In this document: piece by piece, positions 1-6,619 of the stretch
Layout: each line of letters begins with the position of its first letter
How positions within the stretch are numbered: the stretch's first letter is position 1
Assembly: GCA_019752245.1 (NCBI GenBank)
Contig: JAIEMH010000276.1
Coordinates: forward strand, 1 to 10,536
Direction of reading: 5' to 3'
From: Flavobacteriaceae bacterium
Lineage (GTDB): Bacteria > Bacteroidota > Bacteroidia > Flavobacteriales > Flavobacteriaceae
DNA: 10,536 bases
Notes under the pieces: model-generated
Told to the model about the DNA's origin: nothing
The model's database searches: none
Seen by the model: only the letters and a program-made list of their open reading frames with translations
Program-made: the position numbers and the translations under genes

Positions 1-1
1 T

Positions 2-619
2 TACATAACATTTACCGATGGAAAATTAGAAAATTTTGATGCCGTTATTGCAACCGGAAGTAATAATACGGCACGTTATTTTGAATTTTACTTTAAAGAC
101 AAACCAAGCATTATTAGAAAAAGTAGAAACTCTGTGGCAGTTTTAACAGGAAATGAAACTCACGACGATTTGGTGAATCTTGGTGAAGATATTTTTAGAT
201 ATTTCGGATTAGGATGTCGAAATGTTTCCAAGTTATTTGTTCCAAAAGGATATAATTTTGATGCCTTCTTTAAAGCAATTTACGAGCAAAAAGACGTTAT
301 TTATTATGAAAAATATGCCAACAATTATGATTATAATAAAGCTGTTTTCTTAATGAGTAATTTTAAATTATTGGATAATGAATTTTTGACTATTAAAGAA
401 GATACAAGCTACGCCTCACCTATTTCTTCTATATTTTATGAATATTATGATGCTGTTGATGACATTAAAAATCAATTAGAAAAGGATGCCGAACAAATTC
501 AATGTATTGTTTCAAAAAATGTTATTGAAAACAGCATTCCTTTTGGACAAACACAAAAACCAAATCTTTGGGATTATGCAGATAATGTTGATACTTTGGC
601 ATTTTTGTTAGAAATCTAA
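2..619 (+). CDS. Acyl-CoA reductase, LuxC-like (5' end cut by window edge)
   Basis: This is the C-terminal 205 residues of a reading frame already open at base 2; the N-terminus lies left of the window. Full-length relatives have, from memory, about 350 residues. LuxC-type enzymes belong to the aldehyde dehydrogenase superfamily and reduce acyl-CoA or acyl-enzyme thioesters to aldehydes with NADPH. The visible part contains an ATGSNNTARYF stretch typical of a nucleotide-binding region, then RNSVAVLTGNET, then FGLGCRNVSKLFVP. The Cys in the last segment (codon 215-217) is the best candidate for the acyl-accepting nucleophile. The end, LWDYADNVDTLAFLLEI, matches the usual flavobacterial ending. 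A GTG at 134 is in frame but cannot be the true start, because conserved sequence continues upstream of it. The family call rests on recalled similarity; the physiological substrate is unknown. Confidence 0.82.
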   Translation, partial: YITFTDGKLENFDAVIATGSNNTARYFEFYFKDKPSIIRKSRNSVAVLTGNETHDDLVNLGEDIFRYFGLGCRNVSKLFVPKGYNFDAFFKAIYEQKDVIYYEKYANNYDYNKAVFLMSNFKLLDNEFLTIKEDTSYASPISSIFYEYYDAVDDIKNQLEKDAEQIQCIVSKNVIENSIPFGQTQKPNLWDYADNVDTLAFLLEI

Positions 620-701
620 TTGAAAAATATCCTGAAATTATTATAAACTACAACGTTATTGTTAATAACACGACCTAATAATGGCCAAATTCTAAATGCA
701 T

Positions 702-722
702 TTTCGTAAGCTAATCACGAAA
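702..722. promoter_or_regulatory. Inverted repeat TTTCGT-N9-ACGAAA upstream of serC
   Basis: Two perfect 6-bp half-sites, TTTCGT (702-707) and ACGAAA (717-722), are separated by 9 bp. The dyad ends about 10 bp before the proposed serC -7 box, where a -33 element would be expected, and no good TTG is present there. This is a typical position for a regulator site. In AT-rich DNA a dyad of this size can also arise by chance, so the operator role is only inferred. Confidence 0.25.
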
Positions 723-731
723 TTTGCGACT

Positions 732-739
732 TAAATTTG
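732..739 (+). promoter_or_regulatory. Bacteroidota -7 promoter box of serC
   Basis: TAAATTTG fits the Bacteroidota -7 consensus TAnnTTTG. It ends 13 bases before the serC ATG, so the transcript leader would be very short. No convincing TTG/TTTG -33 element is visible at the expected 17-23 bp upstream, so the promoter may be weak or regulator-dependent. Confidence 0.5.
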
Positions 740-752
740 CATTATCTTAACA

Positions 753-1847
753 ATGAAAAAACACAACTACAGCGCTGGACCATGTATTCTTCCTCAAGAA
801 GTTTTTGAAAAATCAGCACAAGCCATTTTAAATTTCAACAATTCAGATTTATCAATCCTTGAAATTTCACATAGAAGCAAAGATTTTGTTGCCGTTATGG
901 ACGAAGCACGAGCTTTAGCCTTAGAACTTTTAGGATTAGAAGGAAAAGGTTACCAAGCATTATTTTTAGCTGGTGGAGCAAGTTTAGAGTTTCTAATGGT
1001 TCCATACAATTTAATGAAAACCGACGGAAAAGCTGCTTATCTTGATACCGGAACTTGGGCAAATAACGCAATTAAGGAAGCTAAACATTTTGGAGAAACA
1101 ATAATTGTAGCCTCTTCAAAAGAGCAAAATTATTGTCATATCCCAAAAGACTATTCAATTCCTTCTGACACATCGTATTTTCATTGCACAAGTAACAATA
1201 CCATTTTTGGTACTCAAATGAAATCGTTTCCAGAAACTAATGTTCCTGTAATTTGCGATATGAGTTCTGATATATTTTCAAGAATTTTAGACTTCTCTAA
1301 ATTTGATTTAATTTATGCTGGAGCGCAAAAAAATATGGGTCCAGCTGGAACTACCCTTGTAATTGTAAAAGAAGAAATTTTAGGAAAATCTGGAAGATAT
1401 ATACCTAGCATGTTGGATTATCAAAAACATATTGCTGCAGAAAGCATGTATAACACGCCACCAGTTTTTCCAATTTATGCATCACTTTTAACATTGCAAT
1501 GGTTAAAAAATCTTGGCGGAATTGCTGCAATAGAAAAAATTAATGAAGCTAAAGCTAATTTACTTTATACAGAAATTGACCGAAATCCATTATTCAAAGG
1601 TGCAGCTGCTGTTGAAGACAGAAGTATTATGAACGCAACGTTTTTATTAAACGACGAATCCAATGCACCATTATTTGATAAAATGTGGAAAGAAGCAGGA
1701 ATTTCTGGATTACCAGGACATCGATCTGTTGGTGGATATCGTGCTTCAATGTACAATGCACTTCCTTTAGAAAGCGTTCAAGTTTTGGTTGACGTAATGA
1801 AACAACTAGAAATAACAGTAAACCAATCAGTTGTTACAGCTGAATAA
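753..1847 (+). CDS. serC: Phosphoserine aminotransferase
   Basis: A 364-residue class V aminotransferase of fold type I, the normal SerC length. It uses PLP to convert 3-phosphohydroxypyruvate and glutamate to O-phosphoserine and 2-oxoglutarate, the second step of serine synthesis in the cytoplasm. It may also act on the equivalent intermediate of pyridoxal phosphate synthesis in organisms with that pathway. Visible hallmarks are the N-terminal YSAGPCILP, the phosphate-binding GGASLEF (residues 74-80), CDMSSD with the cofactor Asp169, the PLP Schiff-base lysine K193 in GAQKNMGPAG, YNTPP near residue 234, and the substrate-binding HRSVGGYRASMYNA near the C-terminus. The ATG at 753 places YSAGP at residue 6, as usual. 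serA follows after 16 bp with no terminator between, so the two are almost certainly one transcript. Confidence 0.96.
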   Translation: MKKHNYSAGPCILPQEVFEKSAQAILNFNNSDLSILEISHRSKDFVAVMDEARALALELLGLEGKGYQALFLAGGASLEFLMVPYNLMKTDGKAAYLDTGTWANNAIKEAKHFGETIIVASSKEQNYCHIPKDYSIPSDTSYFHCTSNNTIFGTQMKSFPETNVPVICDMSSDIFSRILDFSKFDLIYAGAQKNMGPAGTTLVIVKEEILGKSGRYIPSMLDYQKHIAAESMYNTPPVFPIYASLLTLQWLKNLGGIAAIEKINEAKANLLYTEIDRNPLFKGAAAVEDRSIMNATFLLNDESNAPLFDKMWKEAGISGLPGHRSVGGYRASMYNALPLESVQVLVDVMKQLEITVNQSVVTAE

Positions 1848-1863
1848 ATTTAAAACATAAACA

Positions 1864-2817
1864 ATGAAAGTATTAGCCAACGACGGAATTTCTAAAAGCG
1901 GAATTAAAGCTCTCGAAAAAGGTGGTTTTGAAGTAATAACAACAAAAGTTGCTCAAGAACAAGTTGCAAATTTTATAAATACAAATGACGTATCCGTACT
2001 TTTAGTAAGAAGTGCAACCAAAGTTCGTCAAGATATTATTGATGCCTGTCCAGGGCTAAAAGTTATTGGTCGTGGTGGCGTTGGAATGGATAATATTGAT
2101 GTAGAATATGCTAGAGCAAATGGTAAGCATGTGATAAACACACCAGCATCTTCTTCAGAAAGTGTTGCTGAGTTAGTTTTTGCACACCTATTTACAGGAG
2201 TTCGTTTTTTACACGATTCTAATAGAAATATGCCATTAGAAGGTGATTCTAATTTTGATGGTTTGAAAAAAGCTTATGCAAACGGAATTGAACTTCGCGG
2301 AAAAACATTAGGAATTATAGGTTTTGGTCGAATTGGTCAAGCTGTAGCTAAAATGGCACTTGGACTTGGAATGAAAGTTATTGCCGCCGATAAATTTGTA
2401 AGTAATGCCGAAATCAGAGTTGACTTTTACACAGGCCAATTCATTAATGTTGATATTATTACAGAACCATTGGAAGATTTATTCAAACATTCCGATTTTA
2501 TTACGCTTCACGTTCCTGCGCAAGAAGGTTATGTGATTGGTAAAGATGAATTTACGCAATTAAAAGACAATGTTGGTATTGTAAATTGTGCTCGTGGCGG
2601 AGTTATTGATGAAGTTGCATTAATTGAAGCTTTAGATAATGACAAAGTTTTATTTGCAGGTTTAGACGTTTTTGAAAAAGAGCCAACTCCAGAAATCCAA
2701 ATTTTAATGCATCCTAGAATATCTTTGACACCACATATTGGTGCTGCAACCCTAGAAGCACAAGATAGAATTGGAACAGAACTTGCCGAACAAATTATTG
2801 GGATTTTAAAGAAATAA
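1864..2817 (+). CDS. serA: D-3-phosphoglycerate dehydrogenase, short form without ACT domain
   Basis: A 317-residue D-isomer-specific 2-hydroxyacid dehydrogenase. As serA it would oxidise 3-phosphoglycerate to 3-phosphohydroxypyruvate with NAD+, feeding the SerC reaction encoded just upstream. The substrate-binding GRGGVGMDNID lies at 69-79, the Rossmann motif GFGRIG at 153-158, and the catalytic set is R244 (NCARGGVID), E273 (DVFEKEP) and H291 (TPHIGAAT). The protein stops soon after the NAD-binding and substrate domains. The C-terminal ACT domain that gives serine feedback inhibition in the E. coli enzyme is absent. An extra stretch of about 15 residues around 183-200 follows the NAD-binding strand; similar stretches occur in Bacteroidota homologues. 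Family membership is certain. The serA assignment rests on the serC neighbour, since other 2-hydroxyacid dehydrogenases look similar. Confidence 0.92.
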   Translation: MKVLANDGISKSGIKALEKGGFEVITTKVAQEQVANFINTNDVSVLLVRSATKVRQDIIDACPGLKVIGRGGVGMDNIDVEYARANGKHVINTPASSSESVAELVFAHLFTGVRFLHDSNRNMPLEGDSNFDGLKKAYANGIELRGKTLGIIGFGRIGQAVAKMALGLGMKVIAADKFVSNAEIRVDFYTGQFINVDIITEPLEDLFKHSDFITLHVPAQEGYVIGKDEFTQLKDNVGIVNCARGGVIDEVALIEALDNDKVLFAGLDVFEKEPTPEIQILMHPRISLTPHIGAATLEAQDRIGTELAEQIIGILKK

Positions 2818-2835
2818 TTTTAAAACCCTATTTAT

Positions 2836-2876
2836 AAAATCCAAATTTTAAAGAAATTTAGAATTTGGATTTTTTT
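2836..2876 (+). terminator. Intrinsic terminator after serC-serA
   Basis: A 12-bp perfect stem pairs 2836-2847 (AAAATCCAAATT) with 2862-2873, closing a 14-nt loop. The T-run continues to 2876. It starts 19 bp after the serA stop and closes the serC-serA unit. Confidence 0.8.
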
Positions 2877-2925
2877 GCTTTGTAAAACTTTTTCTACATA
2901 TAGAATAAGTAGTTTTAAACTTTTA

Positions 2926-2933
2926 TATCTTTG
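2926..2933 (+). promoter_or_regulatory. -7 promoter box of the DUF937 gene
   Basis: TATCTTTG matches TAnnTTTG exactly and lies 22 bp upstream of the ATG, just after a terminator, so the following gene is likely its own transcription unit. No clear -33 TTG is seen at the usual distance. Confidence 0.55.
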
Positions 2934-2955
2934 TTAAATCTAAAAACAAAAAACT

Positions 2956-3525
2956 ATGTTTGAAAAACTTACACAATTAGTAAATCAGTTTGGTGGAGAC
3001 ACAGTGGTAAATAATCCTGCAGTACCAAATGAACATAATGATGCTGTGCTTGAGCATGCTAACAGCTCAATCGTAGACAGCTTGAAAGACATGGTAGCTA
3101 GCGGAAATATCTCAGATTTAGCTGGACTCTTTCAAGGAAATAATGCTGCCGATGGTTCAAATCCTGCGGTGCAACAAATAACAAATAATCTTACAAATAG
3201 TTTAGGAGAAAAATTCGGATTGAGTTCTGATGCAGCTTCTGGCGTTGCAGGAAGTTTGATTCCTAAAGTTTTGGGTGCACTAATTGGTGGCGCAAAAGAT
3301 CCTAACAATCCTGGATTTAATATTTCTGACATTATTGGAAGTTTAACAAACGGAAATAGTGCTGCTGGTGGCGGAATCATGGATGCTATTTCTAAATATG
3401 GCGGACAATTTGGTTTAGATCAAGACGGTGATGGACAAGTAGGAATGAGTGATGCTGTTGCTGCGGTAACTAAAAAATCTGGTGGATTAGGTGGATTATT
3501 AGGAAACCTTTTTGGCGGAAAATAA
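2956..3525 (+). CDS. DUF937 family protein with EF-hand-like loop
   Basis: A 189-residue protein with no signal peptide or clear membrane helix. The N-terminal half has the hydrophobic helical pattern of DUF937 (MFEKLTQLVNQFGG, then DSLKDMVASGNISDLAGLF). Ala/Gly-rich helices follow at about 90-150, including SGVAGSLIPKVLGALIGG. Residues 155-166 form a canonical 12-residue calcium-binding loop with Asp at positions 1, 3 and 5, Gly at 6 and Asp at 12 (DQDGDGQVGMSD). A single loop of this kind is also reminiscent of dockerin or calymin-type EF-hands. The C-terminus is Gly/Leu-rich (GGLGGLLGNLFGG). The gene is flanked by its own promoter box and terminator, so it is probably monocistronic. The molecular function of DUF937 proteins is not established; calcium binding here is inferred from the motif only. 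Confidence 0.8.
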   Translation: MFEKLTQLVNQFGGDTVVNNPAVPNEHNDAVLEHANSSIVDSLKDMVASGNISDLAGLFQGNNAADGSNPAVQQITNNLTNSLGEKFGLSSDAASGVAGSLIPKVLGALIGGAKDPNNPGFNISDIIGSLTNGNSAAGGGIMDAISKYGGQFGLDQDGDGQVGMSDAVAAVTKKSGGLGGLLGNLFGGK

Positions 3526-3546
3526 TTTACATTTTTTTTAATATTT

Positions 3547-3578
3547 AAATCACGTTTTTACAACGTGATTTTTTTTTT
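3547..3578 (+). terminator. Intrinsic terminator after the DUF937 gene
   Basis: A perfect 10-bp stem, AAATCACGTT (3547-3556) with AACGTGATTT (3562-3571), closes a 5-nt loop and runs into a T-tract that continues to 3578. It lies about 20 bp after the stop codon. Confidence 0.88.
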
Positions 3579-3656
3579 GCTTAAAACCAACTGAAAATGT
3601 GAGAATTATACAATATTTAGATTTTTTTATGCAACAACAAAAACTAAGTATTCAAG

Positions 3657-3664
3657 TAGATTTG
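3657..3664 (+). promoter_or_regulatory. -7 promoter box of the semialdehyde dehydrogenase gene
   Basis: TAGATTTG matches TAnnTTTG and lies 49 bp upstream of the ATG at 3714, giving a leader of roughly 40 nt. The -33 element is not obvious. The strong terminator at 3547-3578 means the gene needs a promoter in this interval. Confidence 0.5.
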
Positions 3665-3675
3665 TTTTATCATCA

Positions 3676-3692
3676 ATTGACAAAAAGTCAAT
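3676..3692. promoter_or_regulatory. Inverted repeat ATTGAC-N5-GTCAAT in the leader
   Basis: Perfect 6-bp arms (3676-3681 and 3687-3692) around AAAAA, starting 11 bp after the proposed -7 box and therefore near the transcription start. It could be an operator or a small leader hairpin; the role is inferred from position only. Confidence 0.25.
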
Positions 3693-3713
3693 ATAAATCT
3701 AAATCAATATAAC

Positions 3714-5096
3714 ATGTCAATACAAACTGTAAATCCGTTTACCAATACATTAGTACGATCTTTTGATGAAATTTCTGATACAGATTTAGACAATTTAATA
3801 GCACAATCTGCCAAAGAATTTCAATCTTGGAAAAAAACTTCCTATGAACACCGCAGCCAATTATTGTACAAAGTTGCAGAGATACTTCGCAAAAAAAAAT
3901 CGGAATTGGCTAAAATAATCACTTTAGAAATGGGTAAACTAATTGCTCAAGCAGAAGGAGAAATTGAGCTAAGTGCCAAGATATTTGAATATTATGCCAA
4001 ACATGCCGTTTCTTTTATGGCAGATAAATATTTGAATCCCGAATTTGGAAAAGCCTATTACAAACACTCACCTTTAGGAACTATTTTGGGTGTTGAACCT
4101 TGGAATTTTCCTTTTTATCAAGTGGCACGTTTTGCTGCACCAAACATTGTGATTGGAAATACAGTTGTAGTAAAACATGCATCGCTGGTTCCTCAATGTG
4201 GTATTGCAATTGAAAAAATATTTGAAGAAGCTGGCGCACCAAAAGGAGTTTACACAAATTTGCTAATTTCAGGAAAAAGAGCATCCCAATTGGTTGCCGA
4301 TGTTAGAATAAAAGGAGTTTCATTAACCGGAAGTGAAGCCGCAGGATCAAGTATTGCAGAACAAGCTGGAAAATATATTAAAAAATCGGTTCTTGAACTT
4401 GGAGGAAGCGATGCTTTTATAATTCTTGATGATGCAGATATTGATAAAACTGTAGATTGGGCAATTGTAGGTAGAATAAATAACAATGGAGAATGTTGCG
4501 TAGCTTCCAAAAGATTTATTGCAGTTGAATCAATTGCCGAGGAATTTCTTGAAAAATTCAAACAAAAAATGTCCGATTTAGTAATTGGAGATCCAATGGA
4601 TTCTAAAACGCAATTAGGTCCGCTTTCTAGTGAAGATGCAGCAGTAAACATTATAGATCAAATAAAAAAAGCCGTAAATGGCGGCGCTAAAATAGAACTT
4701 GGCGGAACACGATCTGACCGAGTTGGTGCATTTGTAGAACCAACAATTCTTACCAATATTGAACCCCACAATCCTATATTTTATGAAGAAATATTTGGTC
4801 CAGTCGCTTCATTTTATGTTGTAAAAGACGAACAAGAAGCTATAAAACTAGCCAACGATTCGCCATATGGCTTGGGCTGTTCTATTTTTAGTTCTAACAT
4901 TGAACGTGCCAAATCTATTGCAGAAGATATTGATGTAGGCATGGTTTTTATCAATCATCCAACTTGGACACAAGAAGATTTACCATTTGGCGGAACCAAA
5001 AATTCTGGATATGGTAGAGAATTATCTGAACTTGGAATTCAAGAATTTGTTAACCGAAAGCTTATTAGAATAAGCGAATTGTCAGATCCTTTTTAG
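3714..5096 (+). CDS. NAD(P)-dependent succinate-semialdehyde dehydrogenase (Sad/YneI-type)
   Basis: A 460-residue aldehyde dehydrogenase, the same length class as E. coli Sad/YneI. It would oxidise succinate semialdehyde, or a similar short aldehyde, to the acid in the cytoplasm. The catalytic set is complete: N131 in EPWNFPF, cofactor lysine K154 in VVVKHAS, LTGSEAAG around 204-211, general base E228 in LELGGSD, nucleophile C262 in NNGECCVASKRF, EEIFGP at 358-363 and PFGGTKNSGYGRE near the C-terminus. The residue before the nucleophile is also a cysteine (C261), where many homologues have V or I. No GABA transaminase or other pathway gene is adjacent, so the natural aldehyde cannot be read from context. 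The enzyme family is certain; substrate identity is inferred from overall resemblance to Sad. Confidence 0.88.
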   Translation: MSIQTVNPFTNTLVRSFDEISDTDLDNLIAQSAKEFQSWKKTSYEHRSQLLYKVAEILRKKKSELAKIITLEMGKLIAQAEGEIELSAKIFEYYAKHAVSFMADKYLNPEFGKAYYKHSPLGTILGVEPWNFPFYQVARFAAPNIVIGNTVVVKHASLVPQCGIAIEKIFEEAGAPKGVYTNLLISGKRASQLVADVRIKGVSLTGSEAAGSSIAEQAGKYIKKSVLELGGSDAFIILDDADIDKTVDWAIVGRINNNGECCVASKRFIAVESIAEEFLEKFKQKMSDLVIGDPMDSKTQLGPLSSEDAAVNIIDQIKKAVNGGAKIELGGTRSDRVGAFVEPTILTNIEPHNPIFYEEIFGPVASFYVVKDEQEAIKLANDSPYGLGCSIFSSNIERAKSIAEDIDVGMVFINHPTWTQEDLPFGGTKNSGYGRELSELGIQEFVNRKLIRISELSDPF

Positions 5097-5258
5097 AAAT
5101 TAAAAACCTTGTAAAAGTAACTTGAATTATAGAAATTGATAGTTTATAAAGTGATTGAATAAATAGTAAATGTATGAAACTTGTAACTATTTTCAATAAA
5201 AACACAACACAAAACATACTGATTAACAGAATTTTACTTTTTAAAATAAACAACAAAA

Positions 5259-5645
5259 ATGACACTTACTTTACAATTAATCTGGCTTTTTGTATTGGCA
5301 ATTCCAATAGCATGCGTTAGTTGGACAGTAACACACGAAGAAGTATTTAAAGAACCTAGAAATTATTGCACAAGAAGAAGTACCGATTCTAAAACATTAT
5401 TTACTCGAAAAATTTTTTATTTATTTACCTGCGAATATTGTTTTAGTCATTATGTAACGGTATTTTTTATTATTATGACAAATTATAAATTACTAACTAA
5501 CAATTGGTTTGGATATTTAATAGCTCTATTTTCATTAGTTTGGATATCCAATGTTTACATGAGTTTGTTTGGATTGATTCGTCAAAATATTAAAAAAGAA
5601 AAAATAGAAATTAAAACATTAGAAGCTAAAAATTCTGAAGAATAA
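5259..5645 (+). CDS. Small membrane protein with CxxC motif, DUF1360-like layout
   Basis: A 128-residue protein with predicted membrane helices at about 3-23, 62-75 and 82-105, and a charged Lys/Glu-rich tail. Between the first two helices lie C37 and the segment FTCEYCFSHYVT, which places C58, C61 and H64 at the membrane edge. A first helix, an acidic/basic segment and then an LxCxxCxS-type motif leading into the next helix resembles DUF1360 membrane proteins, but I cannot confirm homology. The cysteines could bind metal or form a disulfide. The ATG follows an A-rich stretch typical of this group. There is no clear terminator between the upstream dehydrogenase gene and this one (162 bp), so read-through is possible; a weak TACTTTTT lies at 5235-5242. 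Function unknown. Confidence 0.72.
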   Translation: MTLTLQLIWLFVLAIPIACVSWTVTHEEVFKEPRNYCTRRSTDSKTLFTRKIFYLFTCEYCFSHYVTVFFIIMTNYKLLTNNWFGYLIALFSLVWISNVYMSLFGLIRQNIKKEKIEIKTLEAKNSEE

Positions 5646-5737
5646 AGAAATCAATGTTATTTTGTCAAGAGAAGAAGTATTTCACCAGATAAAATGATAT
5701 TTGGTACTAACAAATTACATTGGTATTTTTATTTTAT

Positions 5738-5771
5738 AAAAAAGCATTTCAAAAATTGAGATGCTTTTTTT
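5738..5771 (+). terminator. Intrinsic terminator
   Basis: A 13-bp stem with one G-U pair, 5738-5750 (A-run, GCATTTC) with 5758-5770 (GAGATGC, T-run), around a 7-nt loop, ending in a run of seven T. It separates the CxxC membrane protein gene from the DUF6146 gene. The remainder of the 192-bp gap shows nothing else recognisable. Confidence 0.85.
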
Positions 5772-5837
5772 GTTAAAATCAATTTAAAACCAAAAGTAAT
5801 ATCTTGTTTATTAGTAACTTTATAGAAAAATAAATTA

Positions 5838-6275
5838 ATGAAAAATTTAATTTACATAATTATAATAATTTTTCTCATAGCCAGTTGCAACTCCTCCAAA
5901 AGTCTAGTTCTTGATCATAAAAAAGATGAAACAGCGACAAAACCATCAGACACAATAAGAATTGCAAACGATGAACTTGAATATGAAGTGATAATAATTG
6001 ATGGTGGTTTTACTTCATGGTTAAATGGTCAGTCAAAACCAAGAGGTTATTACACCGAAAGTTATTTAGAAAATAGAAATAAAATTTATGTAAATGAATG
6101 GAATAATCGTGCAAGACAACCACAACGATTTGATACCAATTTATATGAAATGCAAATCAATTACGATTCCAATATTCATTATGGTTACGAAGTGAATTAC
6201 TTAATTTATAATTATATGATTTATTTTCAAATAACCTACAAACAACAACTCTCCGGATTTGTTCCACGACCATAA
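5838..6275 (+). CDS. DUF6146 family lipoprotein
   Basis: A 145-residue predicted lipoprotein. The first 16 residues are a short positive-then-hydrophobic signal (MKNLIYIIIIIFLIAS) and C17 sits in an IASC lipobox for signal peptidase II. The residues after the Cys (NSSKS) do not look like the Bacteroidota surface-export signal, so a periplasm-facing anchor is more likely. A Lys/Glu-rich linker at about 25-45 is followed by a folded part with EYEVIIIDGGFTSWL, then YYTESYLENRNKIYVNEWNNRA, and an aromatic-rich end (NIHYGYEVNYLIYNYMIYFQITYKQQL). I recognise this pattern as DUF6146, a family without known function. The DUF6787 gene follows after 29 bp, an arrangement I recall from other flavobacteria. 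A weak TAACTTTA lies at 5815-5822 as a possible -7 box. Confidence 0.8.
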   Translation: MKNLIYIIIIIFLIASCNSSKSLVLDHKKDETATKPSDTIRIANDELEYEVIIIDGGFTSWLNGQSKPRGYYTESYLENRNKIYVNEWNNRARQPQRFDTNLYEMQINYDSNIHYGYEVNYLIYNYMIYFQITYKQQLSGFVPRP

Positions 6276-6289
6276 TTTGAGTAAATTTG
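6258..6289 (+). promoter_or_regulatory. Full -33/-7 promoter of the DUF6787 gene
   Basis: TTTG at 6258-6261 and TAAATTTG at 6282-6289 are separated by 20 bp, an almost ideal Bacteroidota promoter. The -33 element and the spacer lie partly inside the last codons of the DUF6146 gene. The predicted start of transcription is a few bases before the ATG at 6305. This supports that ATG over an in-frame TTG at 6287, which falls inside the -7 box. Confidence 0.65.
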
Positions 6290-6304
6290 TCACACTTTAT
6301 AATT

Positions 6305-6619
6305 ATGAGTAATTTTAAACAGCGTTGGAACATTACATCAAGTTGGCAAGTTTTTGTCATAATTGTTGTATTTGCCTTAACTGGTTCATCGGCAGCGCTA
6401 ATTTCTAAACCTATTTTAAAATGGTTAGGAATTTCCAAAGAAACACATCATATGCTTCTGTACTTGTTACTATATATAATAATAATTTTTCCGGTTTATC
6501 AGCTACTTTTAGTCTTCTTTGGCTTCCTATTTGGGCAATTCAAATTCTTTTGGGCATTCGAAAAAAAGATGTTAAGAAGTTTAAAATTAGGATTCATAGC
6601 TAACTTTTTTGACAAATAA
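6305..6619 (+). CDS. DUF6787 family membrane protein
   Basis: A 104-residue protein from the ATG at 6305. It starts with MSNFKQRWNITSSWQ, followed by a first helix at about 14-34 containing FALTGSSAALISKP, a loop GISKETHH, a long second helix at about 50-76, and the conserved FGQFKFFWAFEKKMLRSL. This layout is that of DUF6787, an inner-membrane family of unknown function. I prefer the 6305 start because an in-frame TTG six codons earlier overlaps the promoter box and the extra residues are not family-like. The gene probably shares a functional setting with the DUF6146 lipoprotein gene before it, but also has its own promoter. It ends in a shared bidirectional terminator. Confidence 0.78.
   Translation: MSNFKQRWNITSSWQVFVIIVVFALTGSSAALISKPILKWLGISKETHHMLLYLLLYIIIIFPVYQLLLVFFGFLFGQFKFFWAFEKKMLRSLKLGFIANFFDK

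Noticed and set aside
134..619. GTG at 134 as the start of the acyl-CoA reductase gene
   Set aside because: The same frame is open from base 2 and encodes conserved sequence upstream of the GTG, so the gene is cut by the window edge.
655..669. Inverted repeat GTTATT-GTT-AATAAC after the acyl-CoA reductase gene, as a terminator
   Set aside because: There is no following T-tract and the stem has only 6 AT-rich pairs, so neither a terminator nor an operator is supported.
4250..4651. Minus-strand 133-codon frame inside the semialdehyde dehydrogenase gene
   Set aside because: It lies fully antisense to a gene with all catalytic residues; the Ser/Ala-rich product is a codon-bias shadow.
5161..5192. 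AAATAGT/ACTATTT inverted repeat in the gap after the semialdehyde dehydrogenase gene
   Set aside because: Short arms, an 18-nt loop and no T-run; chance is likely in such AT-rich DNA.
5065..5265. Minus-strand 66-codon frame across the dehydrogenase end and the following gap
   Set aside because: It is a low-complexity hydrophobic translation of AT-rich DNA, overlaps a certain gene, and has no promoter or recognisable motif.
6287..6304. TTG at 6287 as the start of the DUF6787 gene
   Set aside because: It lies inside the -7 promoter box, and the extra six residues do not resemble the family; ATG 6305 fits better.
6421..6603. Second plus-strand frame inside the DUF6787 gene
   Set aside because: It is a shifted frame within a recognised family gene, with no similarity to anything known to me.
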